From assembly GCF_010093625.1 (NCBI RefSeq), contig NW_022985369.1, positions 440,488-504,487 of the forward strand: a stretch of DNA of 64,000 nucleotides, given 5' to 3'. Below, piece after piece: positions 22,328-34,296 of the stretch; position 1 is the stretch's first letter, and each line of letters opens with the position of its first letter. The notes under the pieces were generated by a model, which was not told the origin of the DNA, ran no database searches, and saw nothing but the letters and a program-made list of their open reading frames with translations. The position numbers and the translations under genes were made by a program. Source of the DNA: Macroventuria anomochaeta. Its lineage: Eukaryota; Ascomycota; Dothideomycetes; Pleosporales; Didymellaceae.

Positions 22328-24094
22328 TTATCGCCCACCAATCGGCTGCTTCGCAACCGGCCTGATCCAGCTGACCGCCACATTGATGCCGATGACGATG
22401 GCGCCGATGATATAGAACACCTTGCCGTAATTCTTGCCGTTATACCGGAAGATGATGGCGAAGACGATGCCTCCAAGGTTACCCATCGCGCCGGTGAAAC
22501 CAGAAACGACACCGTTGGCATGTGGGTGCACATGCGGCACCAATCCGAAATCCGCACCGTTGGCTCCCTCGAGGAAGACTGCCATTGCGCCGACGAGGCC
22601 CATCATTGTGCTCTCGTCCTTGGAGTTGAGCACACCGATGATTATCAGGAACACACCAGTGAGAATACCATATGCGTGCAGCACGATCTTCTTCGCCCAC
22701 ACGCTGTGTCCCGACTTTCGATAGGCCAGGTCTGATATGTACCCACCAAGAGGACGTGCCACACCGTTCAGGAGACCGAACATAGCAGCCCAGTTCCCGG
22801 AGGCTTGGAGCGACATGGTGGGGAAATTGTGCATGTAGTAGTTGCCCAAAATGCTGTTGATGCTGAGCTCGGCGCCGAAAGTGCAGAAATAGCATGCTGC
22901 AGGGACCAATGTCTGGAGAGAGAACATGGTAGCCAGGATGCTGGTGAAGGAGGGCTTCTGAACGATCTCGGTTGTGGCGGTGTTGTCTGTAGTCCATCAG
23001 CAACCACATAACCCACAATGGGACTGAATAACGTACACATCTGCACATCCGTCTGCTGCGTTTCGTTATCCTTCCAGCCACGCTTCTTCTCATCCTCACT
23101 CGCCGGCGAAGGAGCCTGACTCTTCTCAATCTCCGCCGTACTCCCCAGCCTCGAGCTCGTCAGACTCGGGCGCGGAACATCCTGCAAATCGCCCTTGATA
23201 TTAACAACCTCTCCCTCATGCGTCCCAACCTTTCCATCGTGGATAACATCATGACGTCTCAGACTCTCTTCCGCCGCAGCGATGCGCTCGTTCCACTTTC
23301 CCGTCGGCGTATCCTCGCACAGCACAACGAGGCAGATCGCAACGAAAACAATAAGGATACCGGGCACAACGAAGCTCACACGCCACGCCTTGTGACTCGG
23401 CAGCCCATCGCCTACCAACGCCTTGTAGACAGCAGGCATGACGAAGTAAGTAATACCTCCACCGAGATTCCCCAGTCCACCAGCAAGCGCATTCGCCGTA
23501 CCCACCACATTCTTGTCGAAAAACCCCGTCGTCCAGACCTGGCACGGCACAAAGCTGCCTCCCAGAATGCCAATAAAGAACCGGAGTGCGTAGAGTCCGG
23601 AGGCGTTGGTCACGGTGCCGGCGAGGAATGTGGGGATCGCGCCGGCGAGAAGACAACTGGCGAAGGTGAGGCGTGGGCCGAAGTGGTCGCAGCAGGGACC
23701 TGCGATTAGACGAACGATGAGCGTTGCGGTTAGGGCGATGATATTAGAATTGGCAACTTCGTAGGGCGCCATGTGGATGTCGCCTGCGATGACGTCTGCT
23801 AGGAGGGGTGGGAAGGCTAGGAGAAGTTAGTTAGGGGTCGTTGTAGGAATGGGTGCGCGTTGGGGGTGGTGCAGTGAGACGGAGGATCTGCGGAGAGATA
23901 TGGGTTGCAAGATGGTGTCGGAGGAGGTTCGACGTACCATACCACGACCAGAAGGCGATCATGAATCCGAACCAGGAGAAGAAGAATGTGCGGCCATAGG
24001 TTGTGGAGATGGGGTTGAAAAAGGGGATAGAACGGGCTTTTTGGTTGATGGGGTTCACTTCTGGCGCACGCCAGAGGAGCGAGAAGGTACCCAT
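22328..24094 (-). CDS. Nitrate transporter, NNP family (CrnA/NrtA type)
   Basis: Minus-strand exons 24094-23938, 23816-23037 and 22986-22328, with introns of 121 and 50 nt, encode 531 residues. It is a major-facilitator nitrate/nitrite porter of the plasma membrane, related to Aspergillus CrnA/NrtA. Twelve hydrophobic segments can be traced. The two family signatures are present: AGGLGNLGGGITYFVMP in the first half and TGAMGNLGGIVFAI in the second. The central cytosolic loop (about residues 225-310) is long, charged and Ser-rich, as in fungal members. Starting residues MGTFSLLWRAPEVNPINQKA fit the family. The upstream region carries a NirA-type site and a GATA site. Nitrate and nitrite reductase genes are not in this window, so it is not in a visible assimilation cluster. 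Confidence 0.92.
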
Positions 24095-25553
24095 CTTGGT
24101 AATCGTAAGTCCAAATGCAAAGTCCTAGGATCCAGGTATGATCAAGTCCAGTATCCAGAACCGTACCAGATCAGTGGAGAACGAATACACCGGAGTGATC
24201 GCAACGGAACAGCTTGTCAACTGCATCACACCTGCTGTCCAGATATATAAGTATACATCAACGCAGCCTCTGACCTCACCCAGCATTTCCAGCATCTCCG
24301 CGAGATAAAGTAGCATAGAGATGGCGTTTCTCCGTGGGTAAGATCGTCCCCATATTTCCCATCCGCGTTCTTTAGACACCCGTGGCTAGGGTAAGGAGAT
24401 ATGGGGGCGCTCAACGCACTGACAGATCTCCCGCTGCAAGCCTAACCCCCAGCACCACCAAACTTTCTCAAAAGAACAAGAAAGCCAATATTCAAAGGCC
24501 ACTGGTGGCTGTTGAGCGAATGCTTATTCCAGACGTGTCACAGCCACAGCTTCATGATGCGTATTCCCGCAGTGTTCACTGCTGTTTGAGATAACGAGCA
24601 GTGACCAGATAGGCACATTGTCTGACTGACTAGGGTAGCCATTGGGCAGAGCCGCAAATGGGTGCTGGTGATCCCAAGTTAGTCCTTATCTTGCGGTCCC
24701 GGTGGTGCAGTAGTTTCTGTGGGCCTTATCAGCGGTTGAGATTGAAACGTGTGCGTGTGGGATGGCAGTAGTACAGTGAATACATAAGGAGTGATACGTT
24801 TGTACTTCCGTGGTGCGCTGGAATATGGACTGAGATGCGTGATGGATGAAGGCAATAGTTGCGGTGTCATGCTGCTATGACTGACAGTCAATGCGATTGT
24901 GAAATATATCGTCCTCAGCCAACGATGTTCAACTCGATGCGTTACTTGTAGTATACATGTTTATACCAGACGTAGTTCCCGCCCAAGCCAGTCGAAGCAA
25001 ACGCCTCATTGCTTAGCCAGGCCACAAGTACTCTATCGAGTGGCGATGTTGTTCGTATCTATTCGCGGTGCGGTGTGGTGTAGCTTCCGGATGGGCAGCA
25101 GTCTTATCTGAGTCTTAGCGGGCGATAGCGGCCAATTAGACGTGGTCAAATAAGCCGCGGAGATGCTTGTTTTGCATCACGTGACACTGCGGTCGATACG
25201 GCTGTAAGCTGCCAGGTAGCTGATCGGTTATACGCAGAAATATAGAAGCAGGTACTCGTGTAATACAGAAGTATGTTTCTGAGACGGTCGATGCAATGTA
25301 TATGGTGATTGATAAGCTTTTTTCCAGTCCACTCTGTTCGCCGTCGTGCCAAGCAACCAGCAAACAGTCTTCAAGAACTCAGTCTGCCAAACGCTTTTCA
25401 ACACATCCAAGGCATCAAACTCAAGCCCGAAACGCATGATATAGGGTATCTCAAACGATAAGTGACCGTGAACGCCGGTGATGGGGAGGCCAAAGGAAAC
25501 CACAATAATGTGTCTTCAGAAGATCGAAGAGTCGATAGAGTGACAACCGGGTT
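24095..25553. other. Intergenic, about 1.46 kb
   Basis: This holds the nitrate transporter promoter (including the sites described at 24303-24337) and the 3' flank of the methyltransferase gene. Further GATA cores are scattered around 24590-24695. No coding sequence could be recognised on either strand. Confidence 0.55.
24303..24337. promoter_or_regulatory. Candidate NirA and AreA binding sites upstream of the nitrate transporter
   Basis: CTCCGTGG at 24330-24337 matches the Aspergillus NirA consensus CTCCGHGG, and AGATAA at 24303-24308 matches the AreA/GATA consensus HGATAR. They lie 22 bp apart and about 210-240 bp upstream of the transporter start at 24094. NirA and AreA act together on nitrate-assimilation promoters in Aspergillus. 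Binding here is inferred from sequence and position only. Confidence 0.5.
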
Positions 25554-27114
25554 TTAACATGCGTTATCTGCGTCGTCGTTGCGGCTAGTGTGTTCGGTCG
25601 GCCAGTGGTCTGGCTTCGGTACCTGCGACGGCGCTTCTCCGATACGAGGCTTCCTTCCGTAAACAACGTAACTTTTTGTTGTTAGTAACAAGAGCGTCTG
25701 AGGGGCGAACAACTTACACCTTGTAGTACGCATGTACTGTTTTGTCAAACAATGAGTTATGTACGCGTGCTAGTTTGACACGGATTTCGGATTCTGTCCA
25801 TCCCCAAGCTCGGTTAAAGTAGTTGACTGACCATCCGTATAGGCCTGCCTGCATGTTCTGAGCCATGAACTTCCCAAACATCTTCAATCGATCCTCCTTC
25901 GCCCATTCATTGATCGGTATATGGAAGACTTCTTCCTTGACTTCGACAAAGCCAGCCTGCTCATACCACCTCTTGAGTTTGTTGGCGATGCGAAGCGGCG
26001 TTTCCAAGTGATTGGTGGCGGCATCGTCCTGGTCTTTGGACCATTCCAAGAGTGGCCAATTTTCCGGCATGGTGCCGTCGTCGCAGTAGACCTTGCTGTC
26101 GAGTTCTTGCGATTCCATCCAACCTCCGGGTTCGAGATTGTTGAAGCCCTTCTGGATTATCTCCCGGAAGTCGTGGAAAATGCCTAGCGACATGCGAGTG
26201 TGAATGTAGTCGTAAGTGTATCCGTTGGCGAGCCCCCACCACATCTTGTGCCTGATGTCGTCGATCATTAAATGACAATTGTCAGGTGACCTAGCGAGAC
26301 TTAGTGTGTGCATACAGCAGGGTCGTGAGGGACCTTTACCACCCCTTTGTAGGTGTTAGATCAATGCCTTCAACCTTTTACAATGTCAGAGAAGCGTTAT
26401 GGAATGAATTGTTGAACCCACTCGAGTTCGAGGGAACTCTTTAGCTGGATTCTGTCAGCTTTCAGTACCAAAGATATGCGCCTTTGACAAACCCATTTCG
26501 TGGCACCAATGCCCAGTCCCACAGCCAATATCCAGTAATCTTCTGGGGCGTCTTTGTGGCAGGCGATTGATTGGAGCAAACCAGTTGCGGCCATTGAAAA
26601 GTGCTCTGATAATGATATGCTGCAACTTCAAGCGCTCATTTTCGAGCTGGATGTACAGAGTCAGACTGCGTTACTCGAAGGGGACGTACAGTAATACATC
26701 ATCATTTGGAAACGGGTACGCTGAAAAGCGGTCAGCATGATGGCAATGTTCTCGCTTCTAAGTGTATCCCTACCTCCAACCTTCCACTTCTGGTATGTCC
26801 TCCCATATTCGTGCAAGACGTCTCGTACTGACGGCGTCAGGCTTTGTGTTTCCCTGGTCGACGTGAGCACGACTGGTAGCGATGGAGAACAGGATGACGT
26901 ACGCCTCGAAATCGGCGGAACTGAGGGAGCGGCTGTCTGGCTATACAAAGGATTCAGTTAGCTGAGCTCGAGTCGTGGGGCAGGCGGGGAAGCGAATCAG
27001 GTGTCAGCATACATCGACTTCGATAGCCTGGCTGGTTCGATCGGTGTGGTCCGTGAGGTCTGTGAGGTCTGTCGTTGCCGACAGCGGGCGCGGTCGCTGC
27101 ATTGGAGCCATCAT
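25554..27114 (-). CDS. SAM-dependent methyltransferase, LaeA/TAM-like, eight exons
   Basis: Model (minus strand): 27114-27013, 26936-26774, 26720-26698, 26646-26493, 26444-26422, 26374-26340, 26290-25718 and 25671-25554; seven introns of 46-76 nt; 396 residues. Each junction restores family sequence: KWKVGAYPFPNDDLENERLK, then motif I RRLLDIGCGTGHW (SAM binding), then AKEFPRTRVEGIDLTPTKGW with the acidic Asp of motif II, DNCHLMIDDIRHKMW, and the C-terminal AYYKVYVVYGRKPRIG. This is the large fungal family of TAM-domain methyltransferases that includes the regulator LaeA and many secondary-metabolism enzymes. Substrate unknown. The first exon and its acceptor are the least certain part; the N-terminal Thr/Asp repeats (TDLTDLTDHTDRT) are low complexity. 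Micro-exons of 23, 23 and 35 nt are striking but typical of this family. Confidence 0.8.
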
Positions 27115-28219
27115 GTTGTTGCACTGAGCCTTCACAGCGACTTGCGTCGGAGGAATCGAGTAGGAGGCGGGACCCAGCTGAGTGGGAAGACGTTCCTTAG
27201 GTCTGGGTCGTCAGAGACGGGACCGGGACAAAACGACGCTAAGCGCGGGCTACTGTGGGCCAGACACCCCGCAGTGTTTTCCGAGTCACCGCCTGTGTGT
27301 GCCAGCAACTCAACTCCAAACAGTATCGTGTCTTGCACGCGTCGAATCAGGCTGCGCCGTCATCCTCGACGGGCTTCAAGCCGCTCCGGTGGCTGCTGAG
27401 CACCCGATGAACTGGACACGACGTCGCCGAAGACCCTGATGCCGTCCGTTTGACACGTCGTCCGGCGCCGTGATGGGACGGCCTATCCCATGTCGTGCAT
27501 GCGCCGCAGTCTAGCTGATCCTGTTGTTTATTTCTGACAGCAGCTTCTGGACCCCAGCCGAACGTGGCCGCGACGATTTGTGGAGACTGGACACTGCGAG
27601 GCGTCAAGACAAATTCGAAGTGTTGGAGCATGACCTTGACCACTCGGAGCATGACCTTGACCACTCGGAAGCCCGAGTTACGAGTATGTCTTGAAGTGAT
27701 ACACGGCTGCGTGGAAGAGCAATGGTGGTTAGCGAGCTGTACCGTCGCGGCGGTTGTGGTGATGAGTGTCTTGTCGTGCATGGTTGGAACCCGAACGACG
27801 GGGTCGCGGTGCCCGTGGCTGCCGGAGATTTGTTGGCACAAGATATACCTTCACCGTAAGACCTGGATGTTTTAGTGAGTGGCTTACCGAAATCTTTACA
27901 TGAGTACTCCAGAGTATTCACCGCGAGAAACAAATGCATTGTGGACCAATCTCGTGTGAGAACACACTTGGATCAGACGACAATTATGTACAGGATGACT
28001 GTGTCGCGCGTAGTGCGCGGGTATCAAGAGGAAAGAACTAGCAAATCAAATGAAGCAAAACATGTATGCATCTCGGATGGTCAAGCACGACGTGACCCAG
28101 ATATACCCTCCTTCCCAGCCCAGTCGACCCGATATTGTCTCCTCAAGCTCCTTCCGTTTCATTCCGCATCGATCACATAACACATAAACACAAACCAACA
28201 GAGATCAGCAAGCACGAAC
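27115..28219. other. Intergenic, about 1.1 kb
   Basis: This lies between the methyltransferase start and the 3' end of the Slm1 gene. It contains a 21-bp tandem duplication at 27625-27668. No coding content is recognised on either strand. Confidence 0.55.
27625..27668 (+). repeat. Two tandem copies of a 21-bp unit
   Basis: The unit GGAGCATGACCTTGACCACTC occurs twice in direct succession, followed by a partial start of a third copy. It appears to be a simple recent tandem duplication in non-coding DNA. Confidence 0.9.
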
Positions 28220-31200
28220 TCAGAAACGGTCTGCATAACTCAAGAATGTCCCAGTCGAGGTTCCTGGCGTTCCTGGTACCTTGGGAAATTCGCCAGGCAC
28301 GTGTAAGTCAGACACACTAATGTCTGTATTAGTCCTGTGCACACCAGGGAACGCCTGCTTTTCAGCAGTTTCAACCAACTCAACGGGCACGGGTCCGCCG
28401 TTCACAGTCTGACCGGAAGAAGGGAAGGGAAACGCTTGCTTCTCGGCAGTCTCGACCTGCTCAACGGGTACGACTCCGCCGTTCACAGTCTGGCCTGAGG
28501 TAGCGGCGGGGGCTGCCTCAGCCTCGCCTAAAAAAGACGAGGTGTTGTTGTTGTTGTTTTTGTTGTTGTTGTTGGTAGGCGTAGGTGTAGCGATACCGCT
28601 ATCCAAACCACGTTCACCTTGATGGGCGATGATGGTGGCAGAGTGAGCTGTCGGCCCTGAGGCTACGCGATCAGAGTATGGCTGTGGAATTGCAGGTGTA
28701 GTTCCAGAAAGGCCATCGTTCGCGGGTGCTGGCGTGTTGTCCGTGGCATAACCATACTGAGGTTGTGCTCGAGTACCACCTGTAAAGTCATCGACAGGGT
28801 GCTGAGGCTGAGCTTGTGTACCACCAGTTAGATCATCAATAGGCACGCCCTGCTGATCAACTTGAGGTGATTGGTACTGTTGCCCTGTTCCTTGAGCCTG
28901 CAGTGCTTGCTCCTCCTCCTTAATCTGGTGGCGACGGTAAGCTTCGCCAGCGAGTGCGCCAGCAGCTACTCCACCCGCGGCTGGGGCCATCCATCTACCG
29001 TAATTGCTATCGTGACGTTCGACTGGGGAGCCTTCTGTTGGCTGAGCCTCGGAAAATTGAGTCTGGTTTGTGTAGGGGTTGACATAAGGGAAGTCGCGTA
29101 GCGGCTGCTGCTGGTTTGGTAGAGTTCCGTAGTTGGATGTGTAAGGGTCGGAGTATACGTTGTCCTGGTATTGCGGCTGATGCGTAGACTGAGCGCTCGT
29201 GTACGAAGGCTCCTGGTGTTGTTGGGCAGGCTGAGAGTTCGCGTACGTAGGTTCCCGGGCCTGTTGGTTCGACTGAGCAGGTTGTGAGGAAGTTGAGTTC
29301 GCAAGGTACATCGGGTGCACATCATGCTGTAGGTGCCCTCCAGAAGCGGTGGTTATATCATGTCCGAAGTCCGAGCTACCACTAGATGGTGAGAGAGGTT
29401 CTTGTAAGTGACGGTTGACTGCAAGATCCGAAGGAAATCGCCCACCTGGAGAAGGTCTAGTCGGTGGTTGCTCCCTCGGCTGGCTAACCATCGACTGATT
29501 CGCAGAGTACGGAACAGCATCTGCCTCGTCTTCCTCTAGGCCGCCGTCGGAACTGGCAGAACGCGCACTGCCTGCACTGGCGCTCCTGACGCTGGCGTGT
29601 CGGCGCACAAAAGCATTTCGCTCTTCGCCGCTCTTCTCGGTCAAAGTCTTGATATCATCATACCAGGCATTCATGGTTTCGTAGGTCTCGGCGCGGAATA
29701 CCCAGGTGTGTCCACGATGCATTGATCCGGCCTGGCGACCCTTGATCACAAACTTATGGGATGAGCTACCAGGTTGAGAGCGCGAGCCAAGCTTCTGGTC
29801 CGGCAAGTACAACGACATGACCGGCGGCTGGGTATAGATGCGATCGGCGGACTTGAACTCGTGGATGTGAGTCGGTGACAGAACGTACCTAAGAGTATTA
29901 ACATTGATCGTTGGTAGGAGCGCAAAACGACATACCACCCAGGCGTATAGCTCTTCAGGTACTTGCTCTTCCTCTCAAGCATACCAGCTCTAACTTCTGT
30001 GGTAGCTGGGTGGTGCTTTCCAGGGTACTCAATGTCCTCCAATCTACGCAGCGGCAAATCAGGGTTAACAAAGTGAGAGTCACTCCGGACGAATCGTCCC
30101 CACTCTTGATCTCTAGGCATAGCGATTGGACCACTGCGAAGCTTCTCGACTGTCGCGTACATCTCGTCTGCATCACGCTTAAGGATACTAGCAAGAGCGT
30201 TGTAGGCTTTCTGGATCTCGCCGACGACGATGGACTCAAGCTCGCGCCCAGAGTTCTCAAGGTTAAGGTAGGCCTACCATGGTTAGTGTGCGCTTTTGCG
30301 TGCGGTTGAACTCAACTCACTCGGTGCAGGTAGTTCTCCTCGTCAATCTGTCGCTCGACTTGACGCTCAACTCCCAAACGCACGACATATGGGTCTCCCT
30401 TGCCAGCGATTGCAGAAGGATCGGAGTCCACTACTGCGAGTGCTTCTTCGAGAGCTGTCACACATTTTCTAGTGTTCTCTTTCTCCTTCTCCACGTTGTT
30501 CTTGAAGTCGCCAGACAGAGACTTGATCTCTTTGATCTTTTGGGCAAGGTCTGCGCGAAGCCCGCTGAGCTGGTTGATCACATCTGCTTCGATATCCCTG
30601 GCCTTGTTCGCTTCGACAATGGCCTGCTTGTGGAAGTCGCGGAGGAAACGGTTCGCATCGTTCAAGCCACCATCGCTGAGCAGTGACGCCGGTGCATTGG
30701 TGTTGTTGATCACATTGGACACTTTGAGCAACGACTTGGCACGGTGCTCGTAGGAAGATGAGACTTCTCGGAAGTAGGTGATCAGGTCCTTGAGGAACTT
30801 GCGCCAAGCTGTCAAGTGTCAGTCAATGTCAGCTCTGCATACTGTTCGTTACATACTCTGGAACCGATCGGCTAAGATGTCAGTTGGCGAGCCTTTAGTA
30901 GGCACAGGTGTGTAGAACACGCTCTCTTCGCGGTCATAGCCGTGCTCCTGGTCATCAATAGTCACACCACGGATGCTGCCAGCGTACATGCTCTTCCTGC
31001 TTCCGCTCCGCTTCAGGCTGCCACTCCTCTTTACCGAACCCTTCTTCTTGAGTGTTCCACTGCGCGAGGGCGCTGAACCCTGGTTCAGGGTCGAGTCCCT
31101 CAGGGTCGACGAGGCCCTGGAAGCTGAGCGCTGTGGCACGTCGCCGCCATCGATGACCGACGAGCCCCTGGTGCGCGCATCGAAGTCCTCCTCGAATCTG

Positions 31201-31322
31201 CCCAGGCGCTCCTGCTGCCCACCGCTTGTCGCAAAGTCGTTCGCGCCGACGTTCAAGTGCGAGCTGTCGCCATACCCCCTCGAAAGGTGTGAGGGGTCAT
31301 CTATGCTGGGTACGCCCGCCAT
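28220..31322 (-). CDS. SLM1: PH-domain protein Slm1 (TORC2/eisosome adaptor)
   Basis: Minus-strand exons 31322-30857, 30808-30321, 30273-29936 and 29888-28220, with introns of 48, 47 and 47 nt, encode 986 residues. A basic Ser-rich N-terminal region (SGTLKKKGSVKRSGSLKRSG) precedes an F-BAR-like helical domain (about 155-400; TWRKFLKDLITYFREVSSSY). A PH domain follows (about 410-530), containing RAGMLERKSKYLKSYTPGWY and HKFVIKGRQAGSMHRGHTWV. The C-terminal 450 residues are low complexity, rich in Gln, Tyr, Pro and Ser, with an Asn-rich run. In yeast Slm1/Slm2 bind PI(4,5)P2 at the plasma membrane and eisosomes and bring substrates to TORC2. The fungal protein is longer than yeast Slm1 (686) because of the C-terminal extension. 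Confidence 0.92.
28539..28576 (+). repeat. Trinucleotide (GTT)n microsatellite inside Slm1
   Basis: About ten GTT units interrupted once encode the Asn-rich run (with one Lys) in the C-terminal part of Slm1 on the minus strand. Its length is likely to vary between isolates. Confidence 0.9.
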
Positions 31323-33368
31323 CCTGGTCCCTGATGGATCCTAGCTATCCCTGCAAAGGTGATCGGTAGGTGATGCTAAGGAGATGTTTGGAAGGAGATA
31401 TTGGTAATAAATCGCACAGCCTCGTCCGTTACTCTCAGTTGTAGATTAAGGAAGATCCTGGACGACAGGCTGGGTACATGTGAGATGGTGCCTGTGGTGA
31501 TAACTCTCGCGCCTGTGGCTGTTGATGACGTGGGGCTCGCGCTAAAAGGAAACCTCGGAAATGAACCTTGATGATGTTGAGGCGCAGTCGTTCGCGGAAT
31601 CGCCCAATGGAGATGGTGCTGTAGATCAGTCGATTCGTGCAGATGCGCTTGGGCTTCTCAGAAGGTCTGAATGTCCTGAAGATGAAGTGCGAAAGCGATA
31701 TGTGCAGCGGCGCAAGGCGGTTTTCTTATCGGCTCTGCGACTTCAGAAGACCCTTCGACCCAAGTACCTACGTCATTCAAACCAGTCGCACTTTCCCTGA
31801 ACTACCTTGGCGACTATTGTAACCACAGAACAAAAGCACCGAGCGACGATCGTCATGTTGCATCCAGTAAATGCTTTCAAACACCAGTGCTAGCTATCGA
31901 CGGCTGCTGCCGCTTAGCCTGTGGCGTCTTGCGACATCAGGGCCACTCGTTCTCGTTTGCGCTTCAGGCTGCAATACCCTCTTCGGCCGTCTGTCACATG
32001 CGGCTCGGCAGCCTGAAGACACGGTACATTTTTTGACAGCTCTGCAGCTTCAATTCGAGCTCCTGTGCTCAGCGATCATCTCACGATATTCGCTGGTCAC
32101 ACACGTGGGGTCGCTTGATGTGGAGAGATGATCAGCCGGTCTTCCCGAATACAGCAAGCTCAAGACCGGCCTTCTTCTTTCCGCCGATCGTCACATTCGT
32201 CTCGTGCCGAAACTCTGCCACAAGACCTGATTGTGAGATCGACGGTACCCATTCGGGGCTGCCTCCTGACTGACAGCTCATTTGGGGTTCGTATTGTGAG
32301 GTTGGTGCAGCTGGCGGTTCTGACGACAGCTCCAGGTAGGCACGATTAGTAGATAACTTTTGCAGGTGCTTGTCATAAAAAAAAACCTGTCGACGGCGGT
32401 CCAACCCCATCACGGTACCAGACGGCGCTGAAATTTGGGTTACAATGCGGTGAGCCGACGTAGCGTACCACAAGCCAACTCAACATTGACGCAAGCCTTG
32501 AAAGCACACTCTGGTGTGAGAACACAAGTAATGTCAGGGTGGCACACGAAACGACAAGCGATCGACATGTCTATGAAAGCGCAGAGGATTGATTGCAATT
32601 AAGTAAAGTCTATGCCAACAACGATCTGCTTCCTCACTTGCGTGGGCCAGGCTGTCGGATGACTATCGCACAGCGCATACCAAAATGAACATGCTCGCAA
32701 GGACGAACGTGGAGGACCGTAGATCCATTGCAAGAGGAGGCCTTGAAAACTATTCTGGTTCTCCCCAAGATCCAACTAAAGCGAGACACCTTTCGATAAC
32801 GATTATGAAAGCAAGGACTACCACGAAGTATCGACGAACGGCAAACTCTAAAGGCCTACTCTCGTGAGCAGCATAGCCGCTGTATATGAACCGACATATA
32901 TCATATATCTCGGATTCACGTTCCGGTAACGAAACTGCACTCATCCACACACTATCCGGATAAAGACAGAACTTACCCACGCCAGCAAGCGACAACATGG
33001 CATTCGCTGAACACCCATCATGAAACACTATCATTAGAAGCCTGACAGATCGCGATGCTTGGATGCACGCTAATGTCATCTACCACACTGCAAGTTCCGT
33101 CCGGCAATCTATCTGGAAATCTGGGGTGCATGTAAGCACCCGGGATCAAGCCATGGTTCAGCCACCATTCGTCAGGACTACATTGCGCCCAGGAGACACG
33201 ATATAGCATAAGAGATATCATTGTTCTCCATCTGAGATGAATTCTCATCCGCGGGCAGTCAAGATGGTATAAAAGTCGTTGGTTGAGCTATGCAGTGATT
33301 GTCACTCCTGTATCAGCTCCTCATCCAACAGTTCGACCTAGTAGAAACACAGAAGCTCCACCACCAAC
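31323..33368. other. Gene-poor interval, about 2 kb
   Basis: This is the upstream region of Slm1 and of the AA9 gene. Two minus-strand frames (32132-32473 and 33018-33248) are the only ones of note. Neither has a recognisable motif, and neither joins to further exons that I could see. I support no gene here. Confidence 0.5.
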
Positions 33369-34296
33369 ATGAAGCTCTCCCTCGCCCTAACCTCCCTCCT
33401 CCTCCCCCTCCTCGCCACCGCCCACACCATCGCCCAACGCGTCCGGTATACCCTCCTACCCACCTCTCCTTCCACCCTTCTCAAACTAACACCATACAGC
33501 ATCAACGGCGCCGACAACGGCGAAGCCGTCGGAATCCGCACCGCGCTCTCCAACTACCCGATCCAAAACGTCAACGATGCCAACATCGCGTGCAACTCCA
33601 ACTTCAAGCAGCCCGTCTCTTCGAAGGTGATTGCCGTCAAGGGCGGCGACAGAGTCGGCGTGCTGTGGGGCCATGTCATCGGCGGCGCGCAGTTTGCGGG
33701 GGATCCAGATCAGCCGATTGCAAAGAGTCATAAGGGGCCTACTATGTTTTACATGTAAGTACATCTCCGTGATGCTGGAGGAGGGAGGGTGCTGGGTGTT
33801 GGGTACTGACGGTGGACAGGGCGAAGGTGGACAATGCAGCCACCGCGTCTCCATCGGGGCTTAAGTGGTTCAAAGTCTTCGAAGACGGCCTTGACGGCTC
33901 GGGACAATGGGGCGTGGACCGCATGATCAACAACAACGGCTGGGTCGACTTCACACTTCCCTCCTGTATCGCACCAGGTGATTACCTCCTGCGCGCTGAG
34001 ATCATCGCGTTGCATTCTGCTAGTAAGCAAGGCGAGGCGCAGTTCTACATGTGAGTCCAAATTTCCGGAGAAGAAGCTTATAACGGCGTGCACATGGCTG
34101 ACAATGCCTCAGGGGCTGCGCACAGTTGACGGTATCCGGCAGTGGCACGACGTCGCCAAGCTCGACGGTCAGCTTTCCGGGAGCCTACCAGGCGAACGAT
34201 GCGGGTATCCTGCTGAGCATCTACAATAACCAAGGCCAGCCCGTGGGTAATGGGCAGCCGTACAAGATCCCTGGTCCTGCGGTGTTGAAGTGCTGA
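33369..34296 (+). CDS. AA9 lytic polysaccharide monooxygenase (former GH61)
   Basis: Exons 33369-33445, 33500-33754, 33820-34050 and 34113-34296, with introns of 54, 65 and 62 nt, encode 248 residues. A signal peptide (1-18) is followed by His19, which becomes the N-terminal copper-binding histidine of the mature enzyme (HTIAQRVRINGADNG). The second copper ligand is His103 in SHKGPTMFYM (mature position 85). The axial Tyr187 and partner Gln185 lie in GEAQFYMGCAQL, and the second-sphere His176 in EIIALHSAS. AA9 enzymes are secreted and cleave cellulose or related beta-glucans oxidatively. There is no carbohydrate-binding module or linker, so it is a single-domain form. All residues needed for activity are present and all exons join in phase. 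Confidence 0.93.

Noticed and set aside
26774..27013. A frameshift in the N-terminus of the methyltransferase
   Set aside because: Using the first AG as acceptor seemed to require a one-base shift, but the next AG (acceptor at 26937) puts exon 1 and exon 2 in one frame and gives a total of 396 codons plus stop.
22328..27114. A nitrogen or secondary-metabolite cluster made of the nitrate transporter and the methyltransferase
   Set aside because: There is no nitrate or nitrite reductase, backbone synthase, P450 or cluster regulator nearby, and 1.5 kb separates the two genes. Neighbourhood alone does not support a joint function.
31070..31120. A short inverted-looking stretch around CCCTGGTTCAGGGTCGAGTCCC that resembles a tRNA T-arm
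   Set aside because: It is inside the coding sequence of Slm1, has no matching acceptor or anticodon stem, and no A box.
32132..32473. A 113-codon minus-strand frame in the 31-33 kb gap
   Set aside because: No motif, and frames on both sides are closed by many stops. It is not distinguishable from chance.
33018..33248. A 76-codon minus-strand frame with several cysteines upstream of the AA9 gene
   Set aside because: It has no convincing signal peptide cleavage site, no joinable exon and no recognisable similarity.
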